DNA from: Bosea sp. F3-2
GTDB taxonomy: Bacteria; Pseudomonadota; Alphaproteobacteria; Rhizobiales; Beijerinckiaceae
Direction of reading: 5' to 3'
Length of the DNA: 64,000 bases
NCBI RefSeq assembly: GCF_008253865.1
Contig: NZ_CP042333.1
Location: 141,402-205,401 of the forward strand
Shown here: piece after piece, positions 8,262 to 16,875 of the stretch
Layout: each line of letters starts with the position of its first letter
Numbering within the stretch: the stretch's first letter is position 1
Program-made: the position numbers and the translations under genes
The notes under the pieces: model-generated
The model's database searches: none
Told to the model about the DNA's origin: nothing
The model's input: the letters and a program-made list of their open reading frames with translations, nothing else

Positions 8262-9238
8262 GGCCGGTACCCCGAAGCCAATCGCGCATCATGCTTGATC
8301 CGCCCGAGATATCCGCTGATCTCGGCCTCTGCCGCCAGCCCTGCGTCACGATCGACCTCGAGGAAACGCACCCTCCCTCCGAGCCGGATTTGCGCAAGTC
8401 TCCAGAGGTCGGCCTCGATCACGACGGCAATCTTAGGATATCCGCCGGCCGTGTTGCCGTCCCGCATCTGCACGATGGGTTGGCCGCCCGGGGGCACCTG
8501 CACGACTCCGGGAAGAATCCCGTGCGATAGAAGTTCCCTGCGGTGACCGGCGACCAGTTCGGGCCCCTCGAACCGGAAACCGATGCGATTACTGTCTGGT
8601 CGAAGCTTCCAGGGCGCCGACCAGAAAGCCGCTCGGGCGTCTGCGGTGAACGACTCGTGTTGCGCGGCCGGGATGGCTCTGACGACGGTCGCTTCATCCT
8701 CCGGGCCGATGGGTCCGAGAGATTGCATCGGCGCTTTCACGCCGAAGCCGCGATACGGTAGGTTCAGGGGTTCCGCGAGCCCGCAGGGCAGTCGGTCGCC
8801 CGCCTTCAGGGAACGCCCCTCATGACCGCCAAAGCCGCTCTTAAGGTCTGTGCTCCGCGAGCCAAGGATCTCGGGAACGGCGATCCCGCCGCGCAGGGCC
8901 AGATAGGTCCGCAGCCCGACCTTCGGAGAGCGGATCGTCAGCTCGCTGCCCGCTTTCGCGGCATGAGCCCACCAGGGCGGGATCGCCAGGCCGTCGAGAT
9001 CTGCCACGGCTTCCGCGCCCGTCAGAGCGAAAGCGGTATCGGTTTCGAGCCGGACGCGCATGCCCGAAGCGGTAATCTCGATGGCCGCGTCGCCAGGCCC
9101 GTTTCCAAGCATAAGGTTGCCGATCTGAAGCGCGAGCACGTCCATTGCCCCGGCCGTCCCGACGCCGAGCCGCCGGTGCCCGAAGCGCCCAAGGTCCTGG
9201 ACGGTCGCTAACGCCCCGCAAGACAGGATCTCAATCAT
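8258..9238 (-). CDS. pxpC: 5-oxoprolinase subunit C (biotin-dependent carboxyltransferase-fold)
   Basis: A 326-residue protein of the PxpC/KipA (carboxyltransferase subdomain A and B) family. It opens with the characteristic IEILSCGALATVQDLGRFGHRRLGV and contains LALRGGIAVPEILGSRSTDL and PDSNRIGFRFEGPEL blocks. With PxpA and PxpB it forms the ATP-dependent enzyme that opens 5-oxoproline (pyroglutamate) to glutamate in the cytoplasm. Its start overlaps the end of pxpB by four bases (9235-9238), so the two are coupled. A decayed biotin-carrier gene overlaps its 3' end. Confidence 0.9.
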   Translation of the reverse strand: MIEILSCGALATVQDLGRFGHRRLGVGTAGAMDVLALQIGNLMLGNGPGDAAIEITASGMRVRLETDTAFALTGAEAVADLDGLAIPPWWAHAAKAGSELTIRSPKVGLRTYLALRGGIAVPEILGSRSTDLKSGFGGHEGRSLKAGDRLPCGLAEPLNLPYRGFGVKAPMQSLGPIGPEDEATVVRAIPAAQHESFTADARAAFWSAPWKLRPDSNRIGFRFEGPELVAGHRRELLSHGILPGVVQVPPGGQPIVQMRDGNTAGGYPKIAVVIEADLWRLAQIRLGGRVRFLEVDRDAGLAAEAEISGYLGRIKHDARLASGYRP

Positions 9239-9894
9239 TTGAGCGTCCTGATTTCGAAACGAACCCTGTCTCCGGGCTTTAGTAGAACGGGCGACTCGGC
9301 TTGCGGCGAGAACAGCGGTACATCTGTCCGGCCGAGAACATGCCAGCCGGAAGGGGCGGCAATTGGCATGATGCCGGACTGGACCCCGCCGATGATGACG
9401 CTACCGGCCTCGATGCGTGTCCGCGGAGCCTCACGGCGAGGCGTGGCGAGGGCGGGGTCGAGGCCTGAGAGATAGCCGAAGCCCGGCATCGAGCCGACCG
9501 TTGAGACGGTGTATTCCGGTGCGGCATGGCGCCGGAACAGTTCCTCGGCCGAAAAGCCTGTCGCTTCGACCAGCATCGACAAATCGAGTGCGTCCGGCCC
9601 GCCATAATCGACGCGAATTGTCACCAGCTTCCCGGCGGCGCGGGCGCTGCCGGCCGAAAGCCAGGCCTCTCGCAACGCTTTGACTATCGAAGGCGGAGCG
9701 TCCGGCGTCAGCATGACCAAAATGTTGTTGACACCGATGACGACCTCGCGAACCACCGGCCATGCGCCCACCGTCTCCGCGAGAGCCCACATGCGGTGCT
9801 GATCGGCGTCATTTAGCGGTCGACGCGACTCGCAGAGATAGGCGCTTTCGCCCATCGCGCTGAAGGTCGGCTCGTCAGGGTCCGTCTCGGTCAT
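9235..9894 (-). CDS. pxpB: 5-oxoprolinase subunit B (KipI-like)
   Basis: About 219 residues with the KipI/PxpB pattern: AETVGAWPVVREVVIGVNNILV in the first half and the hallmark STVGSMPGFGYLSGLD and GGVQSGIMPIAAPSGWHVLGRTD in the second. Together with PxpA and PxpC it hydrolyses 5-oxoproline using ATP. I start it at the ATG at 9894, preceded by GGGGAGG; a longer open frame to 9972 runs into the accC remnant and is not needed. It overlaps pxpC by four bases. Confidence 0.9.
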   Translation of the reverse strand: MTETDPDEPTFSAMGESAYLCESRRPLNDADQHRMWALAETVGAWPVVREVVIGVNNILVMLTPDAPPSIVKALREAWLSAGSARAAGKLVTIRVDYGGPDALDLSMLVEATGFSAEELFRRHAAPEYTVSTVGSMPGFGYLSGLDPALATPRREAPRTRIEAGSVIIGGVQSGIMPIAAPSGWHVLGRTDVPLFSPQAESPVLLKPGDRVRFEIRTLK

Positions 9895-10327
9895 TGCAGC
9901 CTCCCCGGCCACTGCTCCAGATGGTGAATACTCGTGCCGCCGCGGCGCAAGTCGGGTCGTCGAGCAGCGCACGATGCAGCGGTATGTTGGTGCGAATGAA
10001 ATCGACCCGCGCTTCGGCGAGGGCGCCCCGCAGCCCCGCGAAGGTCCCCTCCCCGGTCGCGCCCAGCGCGATCAACTCCGCGATCATCGAGTCGTCGGCG
10101 GAAGGCACCGTGTAGCCAGTGATGACATGGCGGTCGACGCGACCCCCGCGGCGCGCCGGGCGCATGCCAAAGCGTGATCTTGCCGGGTGAAGGCCTGAAG
10201 GTCTCGGGATCGGACGCGCGACCCCGAACCGCGTCGCGTCTTGAGACAGATCGAGTTCCATGACCGCCGAGGAGCTGACCAAATCGATCAGCGCCTTGAT
10301 CTTCTCAATATCCACAATGCTTCCCAC
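9875..10327 (-). pseudogene. Collapsed accB-accC remnant between pxpA and pxpB
   Basis: The first ~35 codons read as the start of a biotin carboxyl carrier protein (VDIEKIKALIDLVSSSAV). Immediately after, in a different frame (about 10205-10150), comes ETFRPSPGKITLWHAPGAP, the C-terminal part of a biotin carboxylase. A one-base shift near 10145 then brings RVDRHVITGYTVPSADDSM, again the biotin-carboxylase C-terminus. So the carrier's biotinyl domain and about three quarters of the carboxylase are deleted, and what remains is frameshifted. The open frame spanning it is accidental. Related alphaproteobacterial pxp operons carry accB and accC at this place, so this is a decayed operon member. 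Confidence 0.8.
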
Positions 10328-10340
10328 GTCTCGCAGTCAC

Positions 10341-11108
10341 TCAGGTGCTGGCGAAGGGGCGCACATCGATTCCGAGCGCGATCATTTTCGCCTTGACCGC
10401 CTTGGCGATAGCGACAGCGCCCGGTGTGTCGCCGTGGATACAGATGGTGTCGATCTTCCCTTTGATGCGCTTGCCAGACTGAGTGATGACGGCGCCCTCC
10501 TGTACCATCTGGGCCATCCGCTCGGCCGCCACGTCAGGATCGTGGATGACGGCGCCTGGCAATTTGCGCGAAACGAGCCGGCCGTCGTCCATATAGGCTC
10601 GATCGGCGAAAATCTCGCGGGCGAGCCGCAGGCCGGCTGCCTCGCCCACCTCCTCGAAACGGGTCGCTACGAGCACCGTGACGATCAGCTCGGCATCCAC
10701 CGCCTTGATGGCGGCCGCTACCGCCTCGCATGCTGCGACGTCGTGCATTAGCAGATGCCCCATCGCGCCATGCACCTTGACATGGGTGAGGCGATGACCG
10801 GCCAGTTTGGCCACCGCGGCTGCGGCGCCGATTTGATAGGCCGTCAATTCCTGAAGCTCCTGGCACGAGAAGGACATCTCGCGCCGGCCGAAGCCCCAGA
10901 GGTCCGGATAGCCCGGATGGCAACCGGCCGCCACGCCGTTCACCTTGGCGGCGCGAAATGCGCGCGCCATCACCGAGAAGTCGCCGCCGTGGAAGCCGCA
11001 GGCGACGTTCGCCGACGTTGCTACCTTGAGCATCTCGGCATCGTTGCCGATGTCGTAGGCGCCGTAGCCCTCGCCCATGTCGCAGTTGAGATCGATGCTC
11101 AAGGTCAT
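10341..11108 (-). CDS. pxpA: 5-oxoprolinase subunit A (LamB/YcsF family)
   Basis: A 255-residue LamB/YcsF protein, the usual length. Visible blocks are SIDLNCDMGEGYGAYDIGND at the start, VACGFHGGDFSVM, AGCHPGYPDLWGFGRREM and CIHGDTPGAVAIAKAVK near the end; the aspartate and histidine residues of these blocks are the conserved active-site set. It is the first subunit of the ATP-dependent 5-oxoprolinase. I start at MTLSID (11108) rather than the longer frame to 11156. It follows the MFS transporter gene by 86 bases on the same strand, so import and hydrolysis of pyroglutamate may be coupled (inference). Confidence 0.9.
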   Translation of the reverse strand: MTLSIDLNCDMGEGYGAYDIGNDAEMLKVATSANVACGFHGGDFSVMARAFRAAKVNGVAAGCHPGYPDLWGFGRREMSFSCQELQELTAYQIGAAAAVAKLAGHRLTHVKVHGAMGHLLMHDVAACEAVAAAIKAVDAELIVTVLVATRFEEVGEAAGLRLAREIFADRAYMDDGRLVSRKLPGAVIHDPDVAAERMAQMVQEGAVITQSGKRIKGKIDTICIHGDTPGAVAIAKAVKAKMIALGIDVRPFAST

Positions 11109-11194
11109 TGCCGTGTTCTCGCGAAGTGAGTGGAAATGAGCTCGCCGCTTGGCCATTCTTCGGACAGAGCCGCCAGGCGGCGTGCCGCGCTGTG

Positions 11195-12520
11195 TCAGTC
11201 GAGGTGCCGGCCGGCCGTCTCCCTCGCGGCGATAATTGCCGCGAGCGTGACGGCCAAGGCGGCCCAGACATATGCCGTCAGGGCGAACGTCCCGGAATAC
11301 TGCTGGAGCAAGGTCGCGAAGATGAGCGGCGCGAACGCTCCGCCGAGAACTCCCGCGAAGGTGTAGGCCAGCGACGAGCCCGTGTAGCGTACGCGCGTGG
11401 TGAACTGCTCAGTGATGAAGGCGCCCTGAGGCCCGTACATGGCCGCCTGAAAGACCATGCCGATCGAGACCGCCAGGACGATCAGCAGAGGCTCCTTCGT
11501 ATCGAGCAGATAGAAGAAGGCGACGGCCCAGACGATCGAGGCAAGCGCGCCGAATCCATAGACCGGGCGGCGGCCCCATTTGTCAGACAGGCGCGCAAAG
11601 ACCGGCACAAACAGCACGTGCACGGCAGCACCGATGAGCACCGCGGTCAACGCTACGGCACGCCCGACTCCGAGGCGCTGCGTCACATAGGTCAGCGTGA
11701 AGACCGCGAGCAACCCGTAGACAACGTCGGAGCCGATCCGACAGGCCCCGGCAATGACGAGATTCCTGGAGTGAGAGTTCAATACTTCCCTGATCGGAGC
11801 CTTCGGCGTGGCGTTTTCTGCTTCCATTTCGTTGAAGAGCGGGGATTCATCGACAGACCGTCGAATCCAGAAGCCGAACGCGATCAGCGCGATGCTCACC
11901 AGGAACGGAATTCGCCAGCCCCAGGACAGAAACTGTTCCTCGGTTTGAATCCAAGTGATTATCGCGATCACCCCAGCCGCCAGCAGAGTGCCTGCGGAGG
12001 GGCCGACCTGCGTCCAGGCGGCATTCATACCGCGATCTTCCGGCTTACCGTGCTCAAGCGAGAGCAAGACGGCTCCGGCCCATTCTCCGCCGAGCGCCAC
12101 GCCTTGCAGAAAGCGCAGCGCTACGAGCAGCAGCGGCGCGGCGATACCGATGGCCGCATAGGTGGGCAGCAACCCCATCGCCAGCGTCGTCAGACCCATG
12201 AGGCCGAGCGTGAGGATCAGGATGTAGCGGCGGCCGATCTTGTCACCTAGGCGACCGAAGACGACGCCTCCGACGGGCCGCGAAACATAGCCGACGGCAT
12301 AGGTTGAGAAAGCGAGAATCGTCCCCACGATCGGATCAAACGTCGGAAAGAATAGCTTGTTAAAGACGAGCGCCGCCATCGAGTTGTAAATTGTGAATTC
12401 ATACCATTCGAGTGACGTGCCGATCATGCTCGCCATCGCGAGCTTGCGCATCTTGGTGCGATCAGCTTGGACCGTCGCGACAGGCGAAACCCTCGGCGAC
12501 ACGGCTGAGATAGTTTGCAT
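11195..12520 (-). CDS. MFS transporter, metabolite:H+ symporter (MHS) family
   Basis: A 441-residue inner-membrane protein with about 12 hydrophobic helices. It shows the MHS pattern: GTSLEWYEFTIYNSMAALVF in helix 1, YVSRPVGGVVFGRLGDKIGRR (loop 2-3 motif) and RFLQGVALGGEWAGAVLLSLE. Relatives (ProP, ShiA, KgtP) carry organic acids or betaines with protons. Directly upstream of pxpA on the same strand, so 5-oxoproline or a related acid is the likely cargo (inference). Start at 12520 is supported by GAGGGG upstream; the open frame to 12652 overlaps the divergent promoter and is not used. Confidence 0.82.
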   Translation of the reverse strand: MQTISAVSPRVSPVATVQADRTKMRKLAMASMIGTSLEWYEFTIYNSMAALVFNKLFFPTFDPIVGTILAFSTYAVGYVSRPVGGVVFGRLGDKIGRRYILILTLGLMGLTTLAMGLLPTYAAIGIAAPLLLVALRFLQGVALGGEWAGAVLLSLEHGKPEDRGMNAAWTQVGPSAGTLLAAGVIAIITWIQTEEQFLSWGWRIPFLVSIALIAFGFWIRRSVDESPLFNEMEAENATPKAPIREVLNSHSRNLVIAGACRIGSDVVYGLLAVFTLTYVTQRLGVGRAVALTAVLIGAAVHVLFVPVFARLSDKWGRRPVYGFGALASIVWAVAFFYLLDTKEPLLIVLAVSIGMVFQAAMYGPQGAFITEQFTTRVRYTGSSLAYTFAGVLGGAFAPLIFATLLQQYSGTFALTAYVWAALAVTLAAIIAARETAGRHLD

Positions 12521-12745
12521 TGAACCCCTCTTTGTCGTTCTTAATAGAACTTGTCGACGCTGGGATGCCGGGCGGGCCGCATCTCTGCCTCGAGCATGAA
12601 TAGGGAGCGTGGCGACGGGTGCTCGAAAAGGACCGTGTCGGCAAATCAGCATTGCTGGAAATGTGACGATTGTTCGTATTCCAGCTGGAAAGCCTGCTGG
12701 GCCCGGCTAAAGATACCGGCTCTCTGCGGCCTGGAGACGGCTAGT
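12521..12745. promoter_or_regulatory. Divergent promoter region with a 12-bp palindrome
   Basis: Lies between the leftward MFS/pxp operon and the rightward LysR gene. The perfect palindrome TTCCAGCTGGAA is at 12679-12690, about 55 bases before the LysR start. LysR regulators usually bind interrupted palindromes of the T-N11-A type in such divergent regions, so this is a candidate site. Confidence 0.5.
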
Positions 12746-13678
12746 ATGGAACTCTGGCAGTTGCGCTATTTCGTCGCCGTATCAGAAGGCCAGAGTATTG
12801 CTCAGGCTTCAACGCGCCTGCACGTCGCCAGCCCAGCAATCAGCCGAGTTGTCAAGGGATTGGAGGATGAACTCGGAGTACGGCTTTTCAATCGCGACGG
12901 TCGTGGTATGCAGCTCACGGACTCAGGGCGCCTCCTCCTTGACCATGCCACCAACCTTCTCCGCGATGCCGAACTAGCGCGTCGCGAGGTTGCCTCTAGC
13001 GGCGCGCAGCTAAGCGGCGACGTTACGATAGGCGCAACTCCCTCATTAATCTCAGTCTGCGGCCTCTCGCTAGTGCGCCGATGCCGCGAGATTTTCCCGA
13101 AAATCCAACCTTGTTTAGTTGAAGGATATAGCGGCTACTTATTGAACTGGGCTCGAGCTGGAACAGTTGATTTTGCGTTCGTCAACGGATCGTCTGATGC
13201 TGGGCCAAGGTTGATGACTGAGCACATCGCAACCGAGAGGCTGTTTGCGATTGGTACGCGTGAGATTATGGCCAAGTACGCAAGCGGAATACCTTTAAAA
13301 TCATTGCTGGACCAACCTATACTACTCCCATCACCTCAAAATTCAATCCACCGGCTGCTTGTCGACTACGCAAATCGCTCGTCTTTGACCATCACTCCCC
13401 TCATGGATGTGGATTCTGTTACTCTCATGAAGGATTTGGTCATGGATGGAATGTCGATCGGGGTACTGCCTTATGGGGCGGTGCAAAGAGAAGTCGAGCA
13501 TGGCCTGATGGCGGCGGTTCCAATTGTCGATCCCGAAGTTCATAGCACCACTCATCTCGTCTACCAAAAGGACCGTCCGCCCGAGCGTCTTGGGCGTGCA
13601 GTTATCGATTTGATGCGAGGTATATTAAGCGAATTTCGGAGCACACATGATTGTGGAGCGATCGTGGAGGTCCCATGA
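12746..13678 (+). CDS. LysR-family transcriptional regulator
   Basis: A 310-residue LysR protein: HTH at residues ~1-60 (SIAQASTRLHVASPAISRVVKGLEDELG), then a periplasmic-binding-type effector domain. Start ATG at 12746 gives the standard MELWQLRYF opening and has GGAGA upstream. It is divergent from the MFS/pxp operon and so is its probable regulator. Codon use is clearly AT-richer than in neighbouring genes (for example around 13290-13460), which hints at separate origin. Confidence 0.85.
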   Translation: MELWQLRYFVAVSEGQSIAQASTRLHVASPAISRVVKGLEDELGVRLFNRDGRGMQLTDSGRLLLDHATNLLRDAELARREVASSGAQLSGDVTIGATPSLISVCGLSLVRRCREIFPKIQPCLVEGYSGYLLNWARAGTVDFAFVNGSSDAGPRLMTEHIATERLFAIGTREIMAKYASGIPLKSLLDQPILLPSPQNSIHRLLVDYANRSSLTITPLMDVDSVTLMKDLVMDGMSIGVLPYGAVQREVEHGLMAAVPIVDPEVHSTTHLVYQKDRPPERLGRAVIDLMRGILSEFRSTHDCGAIVEVP

Positions 13679-13816
13679 GGCCAACTGCCCGCTAAACTGG
13701 AAGGAAATGCTGGTTTGTTCAAACGGCAAGGGTCGAGCGCGATGCACCAGGGTATGACTTAATGAATGTGCTCGCCCACGCATCCCCGGTGGTGATGCAA
13801 ACGGAAGGATGACCGA

Positions 13817-14203
13817 ATGCCGTTCTCGGCTCCGTATGTCTTGATCGCTTCCATGGACGTGGCTCTCGAACACGAGCGTTTATTCAATGAAATCTACGAT
13901 GAGCACGCCGCTCATCTGGCCTCGGTTCCCGGCGTTCGGAAGGTCACCCGGATGAAGGGTCAGCCTTTTCGGATCCGCATTGGGGGTGAGCTGGTCCCTA
14001 TGCCTGAGCCCGACCCGATTTACACCGCCATTTACGAAATCGATGATCCAAAGGTTTTGGAGAGTGAGGCCTGGGCCGAAGCTTGCGAAGCAGGCCGCTG
14101 GGCGAGCGAAATTCGACAACATACGCGCAACAGGAAACACCACATCTACAAAATATCCCCGTCCGAGCGCGAATTTTCAATATTACACACGATAACGTAC
14201 TAA
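13817..14203 (+). CDS. Small conserved hypothetical protein, likely dimeric alpha/beta-barrel
   Basis: 128 residues, preceded by AAGGA at good spacing. The body (VLIASMDVALEHERLFNEIYDEH, then VPGVRKVTRM, then YTAIYEIDDPKVLESEAW) has the pattern of small ferredoxin-like alpha/beta-barrel proteins of the EthD/Dabb type: a first strand, an H-x-x-L-F-N helix, and an AIYE strand. No catalytic function can be assigned. It stands alone between the LysR gene and the aap operon. Confidence 0.65.
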   Translation: MPFSAPYVLIASMDVALEHERLFNEIYDEHAAHLASVPGVRKVTRMKGQPFRIRIGGELVPMPEPDPIYTAIYEIDDPKVLESEAWAEACEAGRWASEIRQHTRNRKHHIYKISPSEREFSILHTITY

Positions 14204-14582
14204 CTGTATTTTATTAATATAACCAACAGATGCAGATACTCGATTTGTCAAAACATTGATTTATAATTATTTCAAATATACAGCCTCAGATTTTCCAGCA
14301 CACCGCTTCAATACATCCTAAATTTGTCCAACGGCGACACCTAAATGTCGCCGAACCTTATTTTCTTTCGGGAAAAATAATTCGAGCGCTTATTGTAAAT
14401 TACCCACCCAATCCGGCGGGCAGCAAGCCCGCAGCAAAAATTTGAAAAGCATAATGGGTGCACATTACTGATATAAAATCGAACGAATACCGCGCTCGTT
14501 GGCTGAGTATTACGGTCGCCATTGGTCGCCACGACCGCGTGATGACGCAACATAACAAATAATGTAAAGCAAAGGGGATTCC
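14204..14582. promoter_or_regulatory. AT-rich region: hairpin and probable aap promoter
   Basis: About 380 bases, the most AT-rich stretch in this part. A perfect 8-bp hairpin lies at 14332-14353 (CGGCGACA, loop CCTAAA, TGTCGCCG) and is followed by a T-rich run; it could end transcription from the left. The rest, up to the aapJ start, is the probable aap promoter. No gene is supported. Confidence 0.5.
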
Positions 14583-15614
14583 ATGAACCAGCTTCCCAAG
14601 ACCCTTCTTGCGATGGGCCTCGCCGCTGCGGCCTTTTCCGCATTTATTTCGCCTGCCTCCGCACAAGCGACGTTGGAGGCCGTCAAAAAGCGGGGTCGGA
14701 TTCTCTGCGGGGTATCTCCAAGTTCTGCAGGCTTCTCCTATGCCGATGACAAGGGCGTTCGCCAGGGCTTCGACGCCGATGTCTGCCGTGCCGTCTCCTC
14801 CGCCATCTTCGGCGTGCCCGACAAGGTCGACTTCGTTCCGCTCAACACCAATGTGCGCTTCCAGGGCCTTCAGTCCGGCGAGGTCGATCTGCTCTCGCGC
14901 CAGACCACGGCCACCTTCTCGCGCGACGCTTCGCTCGGCCTCGATTTTGCGCCGGTCGTTTTCTACGACGGCCAGGGCCTGATGGCCACAGCCAAGCTCG
15001 GCGTGAAGAGCGCGGCGGAGTTGTCGCAAGCGGCAATTTGCGTGCAGCCGGGGACCACGACCCAGCAGAACCTCGAGGACTACTTCAAGCCGCGCAACAT
15101 CAAGTACGAGGCGGTGGTCTTCGAGAATCCCGACGAGTGGCGTAACGCCTTCTTCTCCGGCCGCTGCGACGTGATTACCTCCGACCGCTCAGATCTGGCC
15201 TCGGTTCGCGCCATCGCCAATGACCCCAAGCAATACGTGATCCTGCCCGAGACGATCTCCAAGGAGCCGCTTGCCCCCGTCGTCCGCCAGAACGACAGCA
15301 ACTGGCGCGATATCGTCTCCTGGACGGTCAACGCCCTGATCGCGGCCGAGGAATATGGCATCACCAAGGGCAATATCGACGAGCAGCTCAAGAGCAAGGA
15401 TCCCGAGATCCAGCGCCTGCTCGGCGTCAGCGGCGATCTCGGCAAGATGCTGAACCTCGACAACAAATGGGCCTATAACGCCATCAAGCAGCTCGGCAAT
15501 TACGGCGAAATCTTCGAGCGCAACCTCGGCGAGAAGACCCCGCTCGGCCTCTCGCGCGGCCCCAACCAGCTCTGGAACAAGGGCGGCCTGCTCTATTCCC
15601 CGCCGTTCCGGTGA
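14583..15614 (+). CDS. aapJ: General L-amino-acid ABC transporter, substrate-binding protein
   Basis: 343 residues with a Sec signal peptide ending near residue 27 (ISPASAQA). The mature part has the AapJ/BztA pattern: VKKRGRILCGV, FDADVCRAVSSAIFG, LQSGEVDLLSRQTTATFSRD, and FFSGRCDVITSDRSDLA. It captures amino acids in the periplasm for the AapQM channel. It starts the aapJQM operon, 87 bases before aapQ. Confidence 0.92.
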   Translation: MNQLPKTLLAMGLAAAAFSAFISPASAQATLEAVKKRGRILCGVSPSSAGFSYADDKGVRQGFDADVCRAVSSAIFGVPDKVDFVPLNTNVRFQGLQSGEVDLLSRQTTATFSRDASLGLDFAPVVFYDGQGLMATAKLGVKSAAELSQAAICVQPGTTTQQNLEDYFKPRNIKYEAVVFENPDEWRNAFFSGRCDVITSDRSDLASVRAIANDPKQYVILPETISKEPLAPVVRQNDSNWRDIVSWTVNALIAAEEYGITKGNIDEQLKSKDPEIQRLLGVSGDLGKMLNLDNKWAYNAIKQLGNYGEIFERNLGEKTPLGLSRGPNQLWNKGGLLYSPPFR

Positions 15615-15701
15615 TCCCGGCCTGACGTGCGTTCCCTCGATTGACCTGAGACCATCGGCCGCCGCCGCGCGGCCGATGCGTCCCCAGCCCGGAACAGCCC
15701 G

Positions 15702-16874
15702 ATGGCCACCTCCGATTCCAGCCCGGTGCGGCTGCTCTATGACGTGCGCGTCCGCGCCGTACTCTACCAGGTCGTCGCGGTCGCGCTCGTCGTCGGCATC
15801 GGCTTCTATCTCTTCAGCACCGTCTCGCGGAAGCTGGCGGACCAGAACATCGCAACGGGCTTCGCCTATCTCTCCCGGCCCGCCGGCTTCGTCATCAGCC
15901 AGTCCTTCATCTCCTACGATTCCGGCGACACCTATGGCCGCGCCATCCTGGTCGGCCTGCTCAACACGGTCTGGGTCTCGGTCTTCGCGGTCGCCCTGTC
16001 GACCGTGCTGGGCCTCGCCGTCGGCATCGCCCGGCTGTCGCGCAATCCGATCCTCTCAACGCTGGCCCTTCTCTATGTCGAGGCGCTGCGTAACGTGCCG
16101 CTGCTGCTCTATCTCTTCCTCTGGTATGCGCTCATCGTCGCGGTCTTCCCGCCGGTGCGCGAAGCCTGGCAGATCCTGCCCGATGTCTTTCTCAGCAATG
16201 GCGGCCTGATCGTGCCCTCGCTGCGCTGGTCATCGGCACATTCTGGCGTGCTCGCGGCCGCCGTCCTCGGCATCGTGCTGGCTTGCATCGTCGCGTCGGC
16301 CTTCCGCCGCAAGCGCGTCGCCACCGGCCAGAGCCGCATGGCCTGGCCCTATGTCCTGGCCGCGCTCGTCGTCCCGGTCCTCCTGGCCATGCTGGTCTTC
16401 CAGCCGGACATGGTGGTGAACTGGCCGGAAAAGGGCCGCTTCCGCATCACCGGTGGCGTGCAGGTCACGCCTGAATTTACCGCGCTCTTGGTCGGGCTCG
16501 GCCTCTCGGCTTCCGCGGGCATCGCCGAAATCGTCCGCGCCGGCATCCTCTCGGTCGGGCGCGGGCAGTGGGAGGCCGCGCGCTCGGTCGGCCTGCATGA
16601 CCGCCAGACCATGCGGCTCGTGGTCCTCCCGCAGGCGCTGCGCGTGATCATTCCGCCGCTGACCAGCTCCTATCTCTCGACCTTCAAGAACTCGTCGCTG
16701 GCCATCGCCATCGGCTATCCCGACCTCGTGATGGTCTCGAACACCACAATGAACCAGACCGGGCAGGCGATCGAGGGCATTGCCATCTTCATGATGGTCT
16801 ATCTGGGCATGTCGATCACGATCTCCATGCTGATGAACTGGTACAACGCCCGCGTCGCACTGGTGGAGCGTTGA
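15702..16874 (+). CDS. aapQ: General L-amino-acid ABC transporter, permease
   Basis: 390 residues, an inner-membrane permease of the HisM/AapQ type. The N-terminal third has the long periplasmic insertion typical of AapQ (YLSRPAGFVISQSFISYDSGD). The coupling motif (EAARSVGLHDRQTMRLVVLPQALR) near residue 290 contacts the ATPase. It ends one base before the aapM start, so translation is probably coupled. Confidence 0.92.
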   Translation: MATSDSSPVRLLYDVRVRAVLYQVVAVALVVGIGFYLFSTVSRKLADQNIATGFAYLSRPAGFVISQSFISYDSGDTYGRAILVGLLNTVWVSVFAVALSTVLGLAVGIARLSRNPILSTLALLYVEALRNVPLLLYLFLWYALIVAVFPPVREAWQILPDVFLSNGGLIVPSLRWSSAHSGVLAAAVLGIVLACIVASAFRRKRVATGQSRMAWPYVLAALVVPVLLAMLVFQPDMVVNWPEKGRFRITGGVQVTPEFTALLVGLGLSASAGIAEIVRAGILSVGRGQWEAARSVGLHDRQTMRLVVLPQALRVIIPPLTSSYLSTFKNSSLAIAIGYPDLVMVSNTTMNQTGQAIEGIAIFMMVYLGMSITISMLMNWYNARVALVER

Positions 16875-16875
16875 G

